Shown: positions 56,571 to 63,965, counted from the first letter of the stretch. The stretch is DNA of 64,000 nt from Sediminibacillus massiliensis (GCF_900156915.1 NZ_LT732535.1:1203823-1267822), one strand, 5' to 3'. Numbers and translations are program-made. Notes: generated by a model from the letters alone, not told the origin.

Positions 56571-57087
56571 ATGTCTTTCAATCAATTAAAATCCAGAGTA
56601 GAGAACAATCAGGTTCTAGTACTGGAGCGCAACTTCGATGAACCGCGCAATCTCGTGTTTAAAATGTTTAAAGAACCTGAGCATATCAAGCATTGGTGGG
56701 GGCCAAATGGCTGGGAACTTCCAGTTTGCGATATTGATTTTCGACCGGGCGGCACTTGGCATTTCTGTATGAAGTGTATGGATCAGGGTCAAGGAGAATA
56801 TTATGGGATGGAGTCTTGGGGAAAAGTCGTTTACAAGGATATTATTGAACCAGAGATTATTACTTATACTTTTTTTTTTCTCGGACGCTGATGGTAATAT
56901 TGACGAAACGATGCCTTCATCCGAGATCACTTTGGAATTCATCGATATGGATGGAAAGACGAGGCTAATTAACCGTACAGAGTATGAGTCTGCGGAAGCC
57001 CTCAATAAAGTTATGGATATGGGCATGCTGCAGGGCATCACAGAAACTTGGAACCGCCTGGAAGAGCGTCTTAAAGAAGTTAAATAA
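56571..57087 (+). pseudogene. SRPBCC/AHSA1-like protein, frameshifted at a T10 tract
   Basis: Frame one (56571-56891) reads LERNFDEPRNLVFKMFKEPE and KHWWGPNGWELPVCDIDFRPGG, the START/AHSA1 hallmark, up to TYTFFFLGR-stop. Frame three (to 57087) continues SDADGNIDETMPSSEITLEF and GMLQGITETWNRLEERL. The switch is in ten T residues at 56870-56879; a one-base change joins them into about 170 residues. This could be decay, slippage or an assembly error. Cotranscribed with the ArsR gene. Confidence 0.85.
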
Positions 57088-57137
57088 CTAATATTAAATC
57101 AGCAAGGTATCAGTCATAATGAAAAGGAGGAATACCA

Positions 57138-58049
57138 ATCACTAATCAAAAAATTGTCCCCCATCTGTGGTTTAATCAGGAAGCCAAAGAAGCAGCACAA
57201 TATTATACATCTATTTTCCCTGATTCAAAAGTCACCAATATCACAACAATTCGTAACACGCCATCTGGAGATAGTGACGTCGTATCTTTTCACATTGCAG
57301 GATATTCATTCATGGCCATAAATGGAGGTCCACATTTCCAGTTTAATCCTTCTATATCTTTTTTTATCAATTTTGACAGTTCTACAGATGAGAACGCAAG
57401 GGAAAATTTAGATCTGGTCTGGGAAGAGCTGTCCCAAGGCGGTACACCACTTATGCCACTTCAAGAATATCCGTTCAGTAAACGCTACGGATGGCTCAAG
57501 GATAAGTATGGCCTGACATGGCAGCTGATGCTCACGAACCCGGATGATGAAGAACGACCATTTATCGTACCTTCATTGATGTATGTTCAAGATGTGGCTA
57601 GGAAGGCAGAAGAAGCCAGTGACTTTTATCTTTCTGTCTTCAGTGAGTCAAGCCGAGGGAATATCGTTCGTTATCCAGCAGGCATTGAACAAGATAAAGA
57701 AGGGACTTTGATGTTTACAGATTTTATGCTTAAAAAGCAATGGTTTGCTGCTATGGATAGTGCTCAGTCACATAACTTCAAATTTAATGAAGCTATTTCA
57801 CTATTAGTTCGATGCAAAAATCAAGAAGAGATTGATTACTACTGGGAAATGCTATCCTCAGATCCAAAAGCAGAACAATGTGGCTGGTTAAGAGATAGGT
57901 ATGGAGTCTCCTGGCAAATCTGGCTGGAGGTTATGGGAGAAATGATGGCAAATGGGACAACAGAACAATTGAACCGATTAACAAAAAAATTTCTCCAAAT
58001 GAAAAAGTTCAACATAGAAAAATTAATAGAAGCATATCAAGGTAAGTAA
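57138..58049 (+). CDS. PhnB-like double VOC protein with probable AUC start
   Basis: About 303 residues. The only canonical start in frame is ATG 57312, which would remove 58 residues of the first VOC module. The frame continues upstream with TNQKIVPHLWFNQEAKEAAQ, the usual PhnB/3-demethylubiquinone-methyltransferase-like opening, and the codon in the Met position, 7 bases after AAAGGAGG, is ATC (57138). Two modules each contain the GWLKDKYGLTWQL / GWLRDRYGVSWQI signature. The gene is third in the unit after ArsR and SRPBCC, whose frames are both broken. Confidence 0.8.
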   Translation: MTNQKIVPHLWFNQEAKEAAQYYTSIFPDSKVTNITTIRNTPSGDSDVVSFHIAGYSFMAINGGPHFQFNPSISFFINFDSSTDENARENLDLVWEELSQGGTPLMPLQEYPFSKRYGWLKDKYGLTWQLMLTNPDDEERPFIVPSLMYVQDVARKAEEASDFYLSVFSESSRGNIVRYPAGIEQDKEGTLMFTDFMLKKQWFAAMDSAQSHNFKFNEAISLLVRCKNQEEIDYYWEMLSSDPKAEQCGWLRDRYGVSWQIWLEVMGEMMANGTTEQLNRLTKKFLQMKKFNIEKLIEAYQGK

Positions 58050-58139
58050 TAATTATCTTGCTCTCAATTGATTATAAACTGGTTAGCGCCAGCTTTTTTA
58101 TTTTACAATTTCAATCAAATACGATATTAAGAATCACCA

Positions 58140-58178
58140 ATAGCCCCCGTTTATGTAAGACTCGATTTCAAGATATTT
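58140..58178 (-). repeat. Cassette repeat copy 3
   Basis: Minus strand: ATATCTTGAAATCGAGTCTT, then ACATAAACGGGGGC, then TATTGGTGATT. It lies 47 bases 3' of the GNAT remnant stop. Confidence 0.8.
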
Positions 58179-58224
58179 AAGCGAATATTTAAGCACCTTC
58201 GTCTTTATTTTCAGTACACATTGA

Positions 58225-58415
58225 TTAATCACTCTTGAAAATACACTGAAAACGTTCAACTCCCGTATACTTTTCTCCAATACTTGTTATGTTAAAGCCA
58301 TCATTCTTATAGAAATTCACAGCCTCACCATCAGTTTCAGCCAATGAAGGCTTTTCGCAATCGTAGTTTTTCCACTTCCCGCATTGCCTCACAAAATAAT
58401 TAGCTTAGATTCCAT
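58225..58415 (-). pseudogene. Chimeric remnant: P-loop kinase 5' end joined to GNAT 3' end
   Basis: From ATG 58415 the minus strand reads MESKLIIL, TGA (58389-58391), then GNAGSGKTTIAKS, a P-loop kinase start with one nonsense codon. After about base 58345 the meaningful frame changes to LAETDGEAVNFYKNDGFNIT followed by SIGEKYTGVERFQCIFKSD and TAA at 58225, the last two strands of a GNAT acetyltransferase. Two unrelated genes are fused at one point, between repeat copies 3 and 4. Confidence 0.8.
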
Positions 58416-58515
58416 AAACTCCCCTACCCATCGTTTGTTTTTTCTTTATTACTATTAAAACTTCAAACTAATAATCAATCTTTCCTTATTGAACGTAACT
58501 TCTCCGTTAGTTAAA

Positions 58516-58575
58516 AAGCGATTGTCTATATTGAACAATCGCCCCCAATTCAGGAAGACTCGAAATCAAGATATT
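58516..58575 (-). repeat. Cassette repeat copy 4 with hairpin
   Basis: Minus strand: ATATCTTGATTTCGAGTCTTC split as ATATCTTGATTT and CGAGTCTTC, then CTGAATTGGGGGC, then the stem GCGATTGTTC / GACAATCGC and a T-run. It lies 11 bases 3' of the NIF3-like gene stop and can terminate it. Confidence 0.85.
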
Positions 58576-58585
58576 ATTTCAAAAG

Positions 58586-58906
58586 CTACGTAATTAATGG
58601 CACAACATTAATTATAGGTTCCTCATATGGATGGATACTTTTTATTAAATTTCTAATCTCCTCTATTCTCTTGTAAGACGCCTTGAACTCCATTTTGCAC
58701 TCAGATCCAAATGCTATTGTATTTTTTTCACCTAAATATGGTGTTGAAGCTTCTAGGGGCCTCCAATATCCTTTGGTCTCAGTATAAGAAACTACATGAT
58801 CATACTCTCCAACAGTTAATACTTTCTTTTTGTTCAAATGATTACGTAAAGGTACAATGTATTCTTCTGGTAATAACACTTCAAACTTCACATAACTGAA
58901 ATTCAT
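58586..58906 (-). CDS. NIF3/YqfO C-terminal-like (CutA-fold) protein
   Basis: 106 residues. YVKFEVLLPEEYIVPLRNHLN and IRNLIKSIHPYEEPIINVVPL match the PII/CutA-like insert of YqfO/NIF3 proteins; HPYEEP is diagnostic. Here it stands alone. Possible metal or small-ligand sensor; function unknown. It sits between repeat copies 4 and 5 with AAGAGGAAAGG before the ATG, only 27 bases from the GGGGGC of copy 5. Confidence 0.8.
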   Translation of the reverse strand: MNFSYVKFEVLLPEEYIVPLRNHLNKKKVLTVGEYDHVVSYTETKGYWRPLEASTPYLGEKNTIAFGSECKMEFKASYKRIEEIRNLIKSIHPYEEPIINVVPLIT

Positions 58907-58931
58907 TAAAATATCCTTTCCTCTTTAATAG

Positions 58932-58970
58932 TAGCCCCCGATACAGAAATACTTGAGTTCAAGGTATCAT
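58932..58970 (-). repeat. Cassette repeat copy 5
   Basis: Minus strand: ATACCTTGAACTCAAGTATT, then TCTGTATCGGGGGC. It lies 18 bases 3' of the pentapeptide gene stop, and GGGGGC is followed at once by the ribosome site of the NIF3-like gene. Confidence 0.75.
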
Positions 58971-58987
58971 CGTGTAATCTAAATTAC

Positions 58988-59791
58988 TTAACTCAACCAG
59001 TGTATTGGCTTATCTAGATACTCTGGTATTTTAGTCTGCGCATCTCCCTTAGCAGAATTGATTTGCGACTGAGTTAAAAACAGTGCTTCATTTAAATTAG
59101 CTCCTCTCAAATTTGCATCTCTAAGGTCAGCTCCAATGAAATCAACCTTTCTTAAGTCACTATGTTTTAAATTAGCAGCAATCATAAGCTTTCCTCTAAG
59201 ATCCTCTCCGCGTAGGTCCTTACCATCTAAGTTGGCTCCTATATAATCTGCAACCTTTATCTTCCTTGTATTATGCAGGAAATCTGCTCGGTATAATTTA
59301 CTAGTCTCTACTAAATGTTCATTTACAAGTTTTCTATGTGCTGTAACGTCAAGGTCTAATATCTCTTCAGGGGCTTTTGAAGTTAATTGAGCTGTTTTAT
59401 TATATATTTCTAGCAGGTTAGATCGAATTGGAACAGCTTCACTTGTGTTTAGGGCTTGTTTAAGATACCAAAGCATCTCATGTAATTGTTGGACAATAGG
59501 AAAAACCGAAAACATTTGTTCGGCACACTCATTATTTTCTCGCCAACTTCTACCTTCATATAGAAATTGCGAAACATGCTGCCCGGCACCGAAACATTCA
59601 TAGGTTATACACCCATTAAATCCTCTATCTTTCAATGTATCATGTATAGAACATAAGTGATTCGAGCATAAGTTTTTGCAAGGTTCTCCTCCCTTTTTAT
59701 CAAAAGGAAAGTCTGCTGATTTAGCAAAAGGCAATGCTACACAGCACAACCCAAAGCATTGTGTACAATTTGACTTTAATTCTTCAATCAT
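58988..59791 (-). CDS. Cysteine-rich protein with pentapeptide repeats
   Basis: 267 residues. The N-terminal 75 residues hold about a dozen cysteines (CTQCFGLCCVALPF, CKNLCSNHLCSIH, GCITYECFGAG), resembling YkgJ-type metal-cluster domains. A helical middle follows, then pentapeptide repeats from about 185 (ANLDGKDLRGEDLRGKLMIA, ANLKHSDLRKVDF, ADLRDANLRGANL) forming a right-handed beta-helix. The family with this layout is common in Firmicutes and uncharacterised. It lies between repeat copies 5 and 6. Confidence 0.82.
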   Translation of the reverse strand: MIEELKSNCTQCFGLCCVALPFAKSADFPFDKKGGEPCKNLCSNHLCSIHDTLKDRGFNGCITYECFGAGQHVSQFLYEGRSWRENNECAEQMFSVFPIVQQLHEMLWYLKQALNTSEAVPIRSNLLEIYNKTAQLTSKAPEEILDLDVTAHRKLVNEHLVETSKLYRADFLHNTRKIKVADYIGANLDGKDLRGEDLRGKLMIAANLKHSDLRKVDFIGADLRDANLRGANLNEALFLTQSQINSAKGDAQTKIPEYLDKPIHWLS

Positions 59792-59816
59792 TAATAAACA
59801 CTTCCATTACTAAAAA

Positions 59817-59866
59817 TCCCCCTAACTATTAGCCTTTCATGATGACTCAAATTCGAGATACTTTGA
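59817..59866 (-). repeat. Cassette repeat copy 6 (degenerate)
   Basis: Minus strand: GTATCTCGAATTTGAGTCATC, i.e. GTATCTCGAATTT and GAGTCATC, then an extra dozen bases, then TAGGGGGA. It is 133 bases 3' of the M29-like gene and 26 bases before the ATG of the pentapeptide gene. Confidence 0.6.
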
Positions 59867-59998
59867 AGTGTACGTAAACTAGCATAACCGGTAAACTTCA
59901 TTTGTTAAAGGAATGCTGCCCAGTTTGTTTTCACTAGAACTAGTACTAAGTAAAATCCATCAGAAATCGATTTTCTCTGTTTTTAAGTTGAAGACGAA

Positions 59999-61252
59999 TT
60001 AGAATTGGAAATCCCCATCCTTCATTAGCTGGACTTCAGTTCCACCTTCTTTAATGCCCACTACTTTCATATCTTCGGTACCAAAGGTCACATTGACTGA
60101 CAAAAGTGAAGTATTCAAACCCGCTGCCTTCAACTCTTCCCCAGATTGGTCAATGCCATTTTGAATATTGGAAGGAGATGCATTTCCGATTCCAATATGA
60201 CAGGACGTATTTTCATCAAACAAGGTATTGTAAAAAAGAGTATCTGTCCGAGCAAGAGGAGATTTATTTGAGACCAAGGCAATTTCACCTAGATAATGCG
60301 AACCTTCGTCTGTTTCGATGAGATTTTTTAACAATTCCTGTCCCTTTGCGGCATAATAGTCGGTGATCCGTCCATCTTTAAAAATTAGATAAAATTCATC
60401 GATTATGCTTCCCTCATAGATAAGAGGTTTAGTACCTACCAGTTTGCCATTCACTTTATTTTTATGTGGAGCAGTAAATATTTCTTCCGTAGGAATGTTC
60501 GGAAAGAAAGGTATTCCATTTTTATCTATGACACCCCCGCCGATATAGAGGTGATTTTTCGGTAGACCAACTAATAAGTCAGTTCCACGGCTATTTGTAA
60601 AATGCAGGGATTCAAATTGGCTCTCGTTTAGGATTTTTTTTCGAGACTCGAAGGCTCTATTGTGACTCTCCCAAGCTTTTATAGGATTTTTCCCATCCGC
60701 CCGAGATCCTTTTAAAATTAATTTCCATAATGATCGTAAAGCTTCTTCCTTACTTAGGTTTGGAAATACTTTAGTTGCCCATGCAACGTTTGGGACAGCT
60801 AGAAGACACCAGCGCACCTGATGGGATCTAATTTTCGCATAGTAATCCCTCAATTTGGTACGAGATGCTTTTTGGAAACGATTTATCCTTTCTGTAGAAA
60901 CCTCCTTAAAGACATCTAAGTTTTCAGAAATAATATGGATGTAAGCAGCACCTGTATCGTCCCACTCCTTAAAACGGGCCGCCTGCCAATCAGGAAAGTG
61001 ATCGATGACGCTATCTGCTGCATTTAGGTAGAATTCTTTGGTAGACTGTTCATCTGTCCAATCTATAAATACATTTGAAGCTCCTGCCTCGTAGGCTACC
61101 GTTTGGATTAGACGGGCAAACGTAGCATTTTGTATATCACTATGAATAATCAATAGTTGATTTTTTTGAAGATTCACACCAGCTCGTACAGCAAGTTTTG
61201 CATACTTTTCTAGCTGTGCTTCACTTATAAATTCATATATTCCTTTAATCAT
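59999..61252 (-). CDS. M29-like aminopeptidase with altered metal site
   Basis: 417 residues, full AmpS/AmpII length. FARLIQTVAYEAGASNVFIDW, NIPTEEIFTAPHKNKVNG (first Glu ligand), DEGSHYLGEIALV (second Glu) and NTLFDENTSCHIGIG (His) are conserved. The later Tyr (usually H-x6-Y) reads Ser, and the HxD ligand pair near the C-terminus reads SVN (SLLSVNVTFGTEDM). Thus up to three catalytic or metal residues are missing, so activity is doubtful despite an intact frame. Confidence 0.85.
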   Translation of the reverse strand: MIKGIYEFISEAQLEKYAKLAVRAGVNLQKNQLLIIHSDIQNATFARLIQTVAYEAGASNVFIDWTDEQSTKEFYLNAADSVIDHFPDWQAARFKEWDDTGAAYIHIISENLDVFKEVSTERINRFQKASRTKLRDYYAKIRSHQVRWCLLAVPNVAWATKVFPNLSKEEALRSLWKLILKGSRADGKNPIKAWESHNRAFESRKKILNESQFESLHFTNSRGTDLLVGLPKNHLYIGGGVIDKNGIPFFPNIPTEEIFTAPHKNKVNGKLVGTKPLIYEGSIIDEFYLIFKDGRITDYYAAKGQELLKNLIETDEGSHYLGEIALVSNKSPLARTDTLFYNTLFDENTSCHIGIGNASPSNIQNGIDQSGEELKAAGLNTSLLSVNVTFGTEDMKVVGIKEGGTEVQLMKDGDFQF

Positions 61253-61399
61253 TTAAATCTCCCCTGTGATGTTCTTGTATAGATTTCCTACAGAATCCTG
61301 ACCTACTTAAACTAACCTGCTTCGTTAGCACAACAAGCGATAGCTATTGGACCTCCAAAATATTGATATAACACACTTGGTCCATTAGACGAGGATCAT

Positions 61400-61444
61400 A
61401 TTGAGCAATCTGCCCTATAAAAAAACTCGAATCGAAGACATCCC
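61400..61444 (-). repeat. Cassette repeat copy 9 (degenerate)
   Basis: Minus strand: GATGTCTTCGATTCGAGTTT, a T-run, then ATAGGGCAGATTGCTC. Core similarity to the other copies is clear, but GGGGGC is eroded. No minus-strand gene is left on its 5' side in 61445-61573. Confidence 0.5.
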
Positions 61445-61573
61445 TTTACGTTTCACTAAATTAGTAAACTTCCTTCTTAGCCGTTTATGCTTCTAAACTG
61501 AAGGTAACAAGAAATACATAACAAAATGTACAATGTACATCTATTTATCTTTCAGTGTAAGGAGGAGAACACG

Positions 61574-61771
61574 GTGTTTAATATGAAGAAGATGAACAAG
61601 TACCAAACAAGAGCTGGAGTAATTTTGTTAGCTCTTATGATCATTCTATTACCATTCTTAAATGACAGAATTAACCCTCTACCATTATTAATCATATATT
61701 TAACAGTATATTGTGTTGTGATTTATGCTCTGGGAAAAGTTATGAATAGAAGAGACTATTCAAATCATTAG
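61574..61771 (+). CDS. Small two-helix membrane protein
   Basis: 65 residues from GTG 61574, which has AAGGAGG at 8 bases. Two helices: GVILLALMIILLPFLN and LPLLIIYLTVYCVVIYALG. Unknown function. It points opposite to the cassette genes. Confidence 0.65.
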   Translation: MFNMKKMNKYQTRAGVILLALMIILLPFLNDRINPLPLLIIYLTVYCVVIYALGKVMNRRDYSNH

Positions 61772-61849
61772 TAAAGCAGAGTCCTCCATCAAGCTTCCTC
61801 GAAAAGGGGGTAGTTATCCAGTTATCGCCGCCTTTTCTGAAAAAATTAA

Positions 61850-62026
61850 TCAAGCTTTATTTGAATCAATTGCTGTTCCAACTGTTATTCCGAAAACCAA
61901 ACCTATTCCAGCTCCGATTGCCAGGTCATCAAATAATGTCAATCCCAGCACGGCTCCTAAAGGTAATCCTATACCAATTCCAACCGCTAAATAAGTATCT
62001 CCTGTTGCTTTTTTTTTTTTACTCAT
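61850..62026 (-). CDS. Glycine-zipper small membrane protein
   Basis: 58 residues: MSKKKKATGDTYLAVGIGIG, then LPLGAVLGLTLFDDLAIGAG and IGLVFGITVGTAIDSNKA. Two glycine-zipper helices, like a group of short Bacillus membrane proteins. GAGGGGAG precedes the ATG. Codons 3-6 are twelve consecutive A residues, so one slippage event would switch it off. The plus-strand frame here is an artefact. Confidence 0.75.
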   Translation of the reverse strand: MSKKKKATGDTYLAVGIGIGLPLGAVLGLTLFDDLAIGAGIGLVFGITVGTAIDSNKA

Positions 62027-62133
62027 TATTATTTATAGCTCCCCTCTCATAATTTTATTAGCTTTATGCTGCTCCGTTAAGTTAAAAAGCAGTACTGAGA
62101 ACGAGCACTTTATTGTTTAAATCTTCCCAGGTG

Positions 62134-62168
62134 CAGGTCAGGAAGAATTGAATCCGAGGTATATCTGA
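62134..62168 (-). repeat. Cassette repeat copy 8 (degenerate)
   Basis: Minus strand: AGATATACCTCGGATTCAATTC and TTCCTGACC (read in two parts: AGATATACCTCGG, ATTCAATTCTTCC). It lies 21 bases 3' of the DUF6366 stop; the GGGGGC part is not recognisable. Confidence 0.5.
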
Positions 62169-62188
62169 CTGGTTTACCATAGTGATTC

Positions 62189-62380
62189 TTATCGAATAAT
62201 TAAGGAATAAATTATAAACCCAGCTATTAGCAGGAGAATAAATATACCAGTACCCTTCCAGCCTAAACCACCAACCAAATCTGCAAGGTTGCTCCCATGG
62301 CCACTACTCGAAGGATTGCTTAACTCTTTTTGTCTAAGTCTTTCTCTTCTTTCTTCAGAAGTTTGATTCTCATATCGCAT
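62189..62380 (-). CDS. DUF6366-like small membrane protein
   Basis: 63 residues: charged start TSEERRERLRQKELSNPSS, then LADLVGGLGWKGTGIFILLL and a single membrane helix. The EERRERLRQ and GGLGWKGTG blocks match a short Bacillus family (DUF6366 as I recall). AAGGAGG precedes the ATG. Confidence 0.7.
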   Translation of the reverse strand: MRYENQTSEERRERLRQKELSNPSSSGHGSNLADLVGGLGWKGTGIFILLLIAGFIIYSLIIR

Positions 62381-62475
62381 CTAATCCCTCCTTAAATCAC
62401 TTCTCTTATTACATACGTTATAAATCTAATTCCGTTTCAAAACTGTATTCTCTAATTTAAGTTTCCCTGGTAATA

Positions 62476-62540
62476 AAAAAGCGATCGTTCATGTTGAACA
62501 CTCGCCCCCGTTTGTATAAGAATTGATTTCGAGATAACTG
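62476..62540 (-). repeat. Cassette repeat copy 7 with hairpin
   Basis: Minus strand: GTTATCTCGAAATCAATTCTT, i.e. GTTATCTCGAAATC and AATTCTT, then ATACAAACGGGGGC, then the stem GAGTGTTC / GAACGATCGC and a T-run. It lies 95 bases before the DUF6366 start on the same strand. Confidence 0.8.
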
Positions 62541-62580
62541 TCTACCCTCTCCTAATAATCCGATCCTAAAAAAACAAAAC

Positions 62581-62618
62581 GACGTGCAAAACTGTTGTCT
62601 GTTGGCACGTCATTTTTT
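62581..62618. terminator. Terminator-like hairpin GACGTGC / GCACGTC
   Basis: A 7-bp stem with a 17-base loop and TTTTTTC after it on the plus strand. No plus-strand gene ends nearby. Confidence 0.55.
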
Positions 62619-62639
62619 CTTATCAACTTATATTCGGCA

Positions 62640-62860
62640 TCCATTATTCTTGCCATTTGAAGTCAACTACTGTTGTTCTGGAAATATTTGTTGCCGGGCG
62701 CGAACCATCAAAATAATGTTTTGCCACCGTTTATTGAACAATTGGCACCCCTTCTTTATCCATCAACGGTATTAATCCGCCACTTTTTCTCCGTACTAAC
62801 TATATAAATATTTAACGCCGCAAAATATCGAAATAATATTTTGGCAACTATATGTTTCTT
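62640..62860 (-). pseudogene. Decayed unidentified gene remnant
   Basis: The minus strand contains protein-like text SGGLIPLMDKEGVPIVQ, TAA, TVAKHYFDGSRPATNISRTT and VVDFKWQE in one frame, with no start and several stops. Family not recognised. It is on the 5' side of repeat copy 7, where a cassette gene would be expected. Confidence 0.35.
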
Positions 62861-62863
62861 CTA

Positions 62864-63193
62864 TTATTTCTTATCCTTAATGATTTTTTCATGGACCGAT
62901 TCTTGATACAGATCAGCGTAAGTTTTTGAATCTTCAATTAGTTCATCGCAAAAAGCAGCAACATCTTTGCCTGTGACTTCAAGCACACCTTTCCCAGCAG
63001 CTACACCTTCTTCAAAGAAGCTGAGAATTTCAGAAAGAAGTCCGATTCCTTCGTTTAGATCCACAGGACCGACTTTGAAAAGATATTTTTGGATCTCTTT
63101 ATAAACAATTTGGTAATCTTTTGGAAGTGCTTTGATACGCGAAACATGAGCTCTCCATTCTTTTTTACCTTCCATGATTTCTCTGATACTCAT
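62864..63193 (-). CDS. DUF1048 protein (second of a pair)
   Basis: 109 residues. IREIMEGKKEWRAHVSRIKALPKDYQIVYKEIQKYLF and FFEEGVAAGKGVLEVTGKDVAAFCDELI are DUF1048 blocks; an all-helical soluble protein of unknown function, often next to PadR regulators. It overlaps the first DUF1048 gene by ATGA, so translation is coupled and the pair may form a heterodimer. Confidence 0.88.
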   Translation of the reverse strand: MSIREIMEGKKEWRAHVSRIKALPKDYQIVYKEIQKYLFKVGPVDLNEGIGLLSEILSFFEEGVAAGKGVLEVTGKDVAAFCDELIEDSKTYADLYQESVHEKIIKDKK

Positions 63194-63543
63194 TTTAGAC
63201 CTCCTAATTTTCTTGCTACGTTCTTGTTGAGTTGATTACGCCATTTATCTCTAAAGGTTTTTGCGCCTTTGTTACCAACAAGAGCTGCACAGAAGCCCTT
63301 AATGTCATCTCCTAGAACTTCTTCGACGCTCTGGCCGTCTGCTGATGTAACTTCAAGCAGTTCAATAACACTATCCAGAATCGGCATCAGATTACGACCG
63401 GTGAAATCTCCGTGAACCCAAAGACAACTATTAATTTCTTTCCAAGCCATTTGATATTCAACTGGCAAGACTTTTGCTCGTGCTTCTAAAACTTTCATTT
63501 CTTTCGTCATATCGCTGCCTGTTATTTTTTCAAAAAAGTTCAT
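63190..63543 (-). CDS. DUF1048 protein (first of a pair)
   Basis: 117 residues: FFEKITGSDMTKEMKVLEAR, VEYQMAWKEINSCLW, VTSADGQSVEEVLGDDIKGFCAALVG. Paralogue of the next gene. AAAGGAG precedes the ATG. It begins just after the restored PadR stop, giving a PadR-DUF1048-DUF1048 operon. Confidence 0.88.
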   Translation of the reverse strand: MNFFEKITGSDMTKEMKVLEARAKVLPVEYQMAWKEINSCLWVHGDFTGRNLMPILDSVIELLEVTSADGQSVEEVLGDDIKGFCAALVGNKGAKTFRDKWRNQLNKNVARKLGGLK

Positions 63544-63551
63544 TGAATTCT

Positions 63552-63875
63552 CCTTTACTTTGCTTTTAATTTGCTAAGTGTACTTGAGACAAATTCCCAT
63601 TTTTCCCAAAATATTTTAAGGTGCTCTTAACCTGCTTTGTTAAGTGTGTAAAACTTTCTTGGCGGTCCCATAGTGGATGGTTTTTTCTCGATATTCACCA
63701 ATTTGTTTTTCTCAAACCGCATAGTAATCGTATAAACGGTTCCTTCAACCACATCATTAAAGCCAAGTTCTCTTAGCTTTTGCGTGATTTCATAGCCGTA
63801 TGTTTCACCACGGCTAATAATCTCAAGAACACACCCCTCAAGCACCCCTTTCTTCATTTCTCTAAAATTTTCCAT
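63552..63875 (-). pseudogene. PadR-family regulator truncated by an ochre codon
   Basis: From ATG 63875 (GGAGG upstream): VLEGCVLEIISRGETYGYEITQKL and GFNDVVEGTVYTITMRFEKNKLVNIEKK, a PadR winged HTH, ending KFYTLNKAG then TAA at 63627-63629. The same frame continues EHLKIFWEKWEFVSSTLSKL to a second stop at about 63552, the usual PadR C-terminal dimer helix. The 82-residue product lacks that helix. Also, the usual Tyr-Arg-Leu motif after the HTH reads TVYTITMR. Confidence 0.85.
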
Positions 63876-63901
63876 GATTACCTCCGTTTAGTCTGCATAT
63901 C

Positions 63902-63965
63902 TGGTATTTAGTAATACTAATATGAAGTAATACTTATTACAGGTATATAGTAATACTAAATACCA
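63902..63965. promoter_or_regulatory. PadR-type operator in the promoter
   Basis: TGGTATTTAGTAATACTA (63902) and TAGTAATACTAAATACCA (ending 63965) form an 18-bp inverted repeat with one mismatch. AGTAATACT occurs a third time at 63926. This is the place and size expected for the operator of the downstream padR operon. Confidence 0.75.

Noticed and set aside
58140-58575. attC-style simple and double sites with GTTRRRY core
   Set aside because: The repeat lacks the classical integron core GTTRRRY and L/R boxes, so it is not a standard attC; only the layout is similar.
61861-62052. Plus-strand 63-residue open frame
   Set aside because: It is the shadow of the glycine-zipper gene on the minus strand, which has a good ribosome site and family-like sequence.
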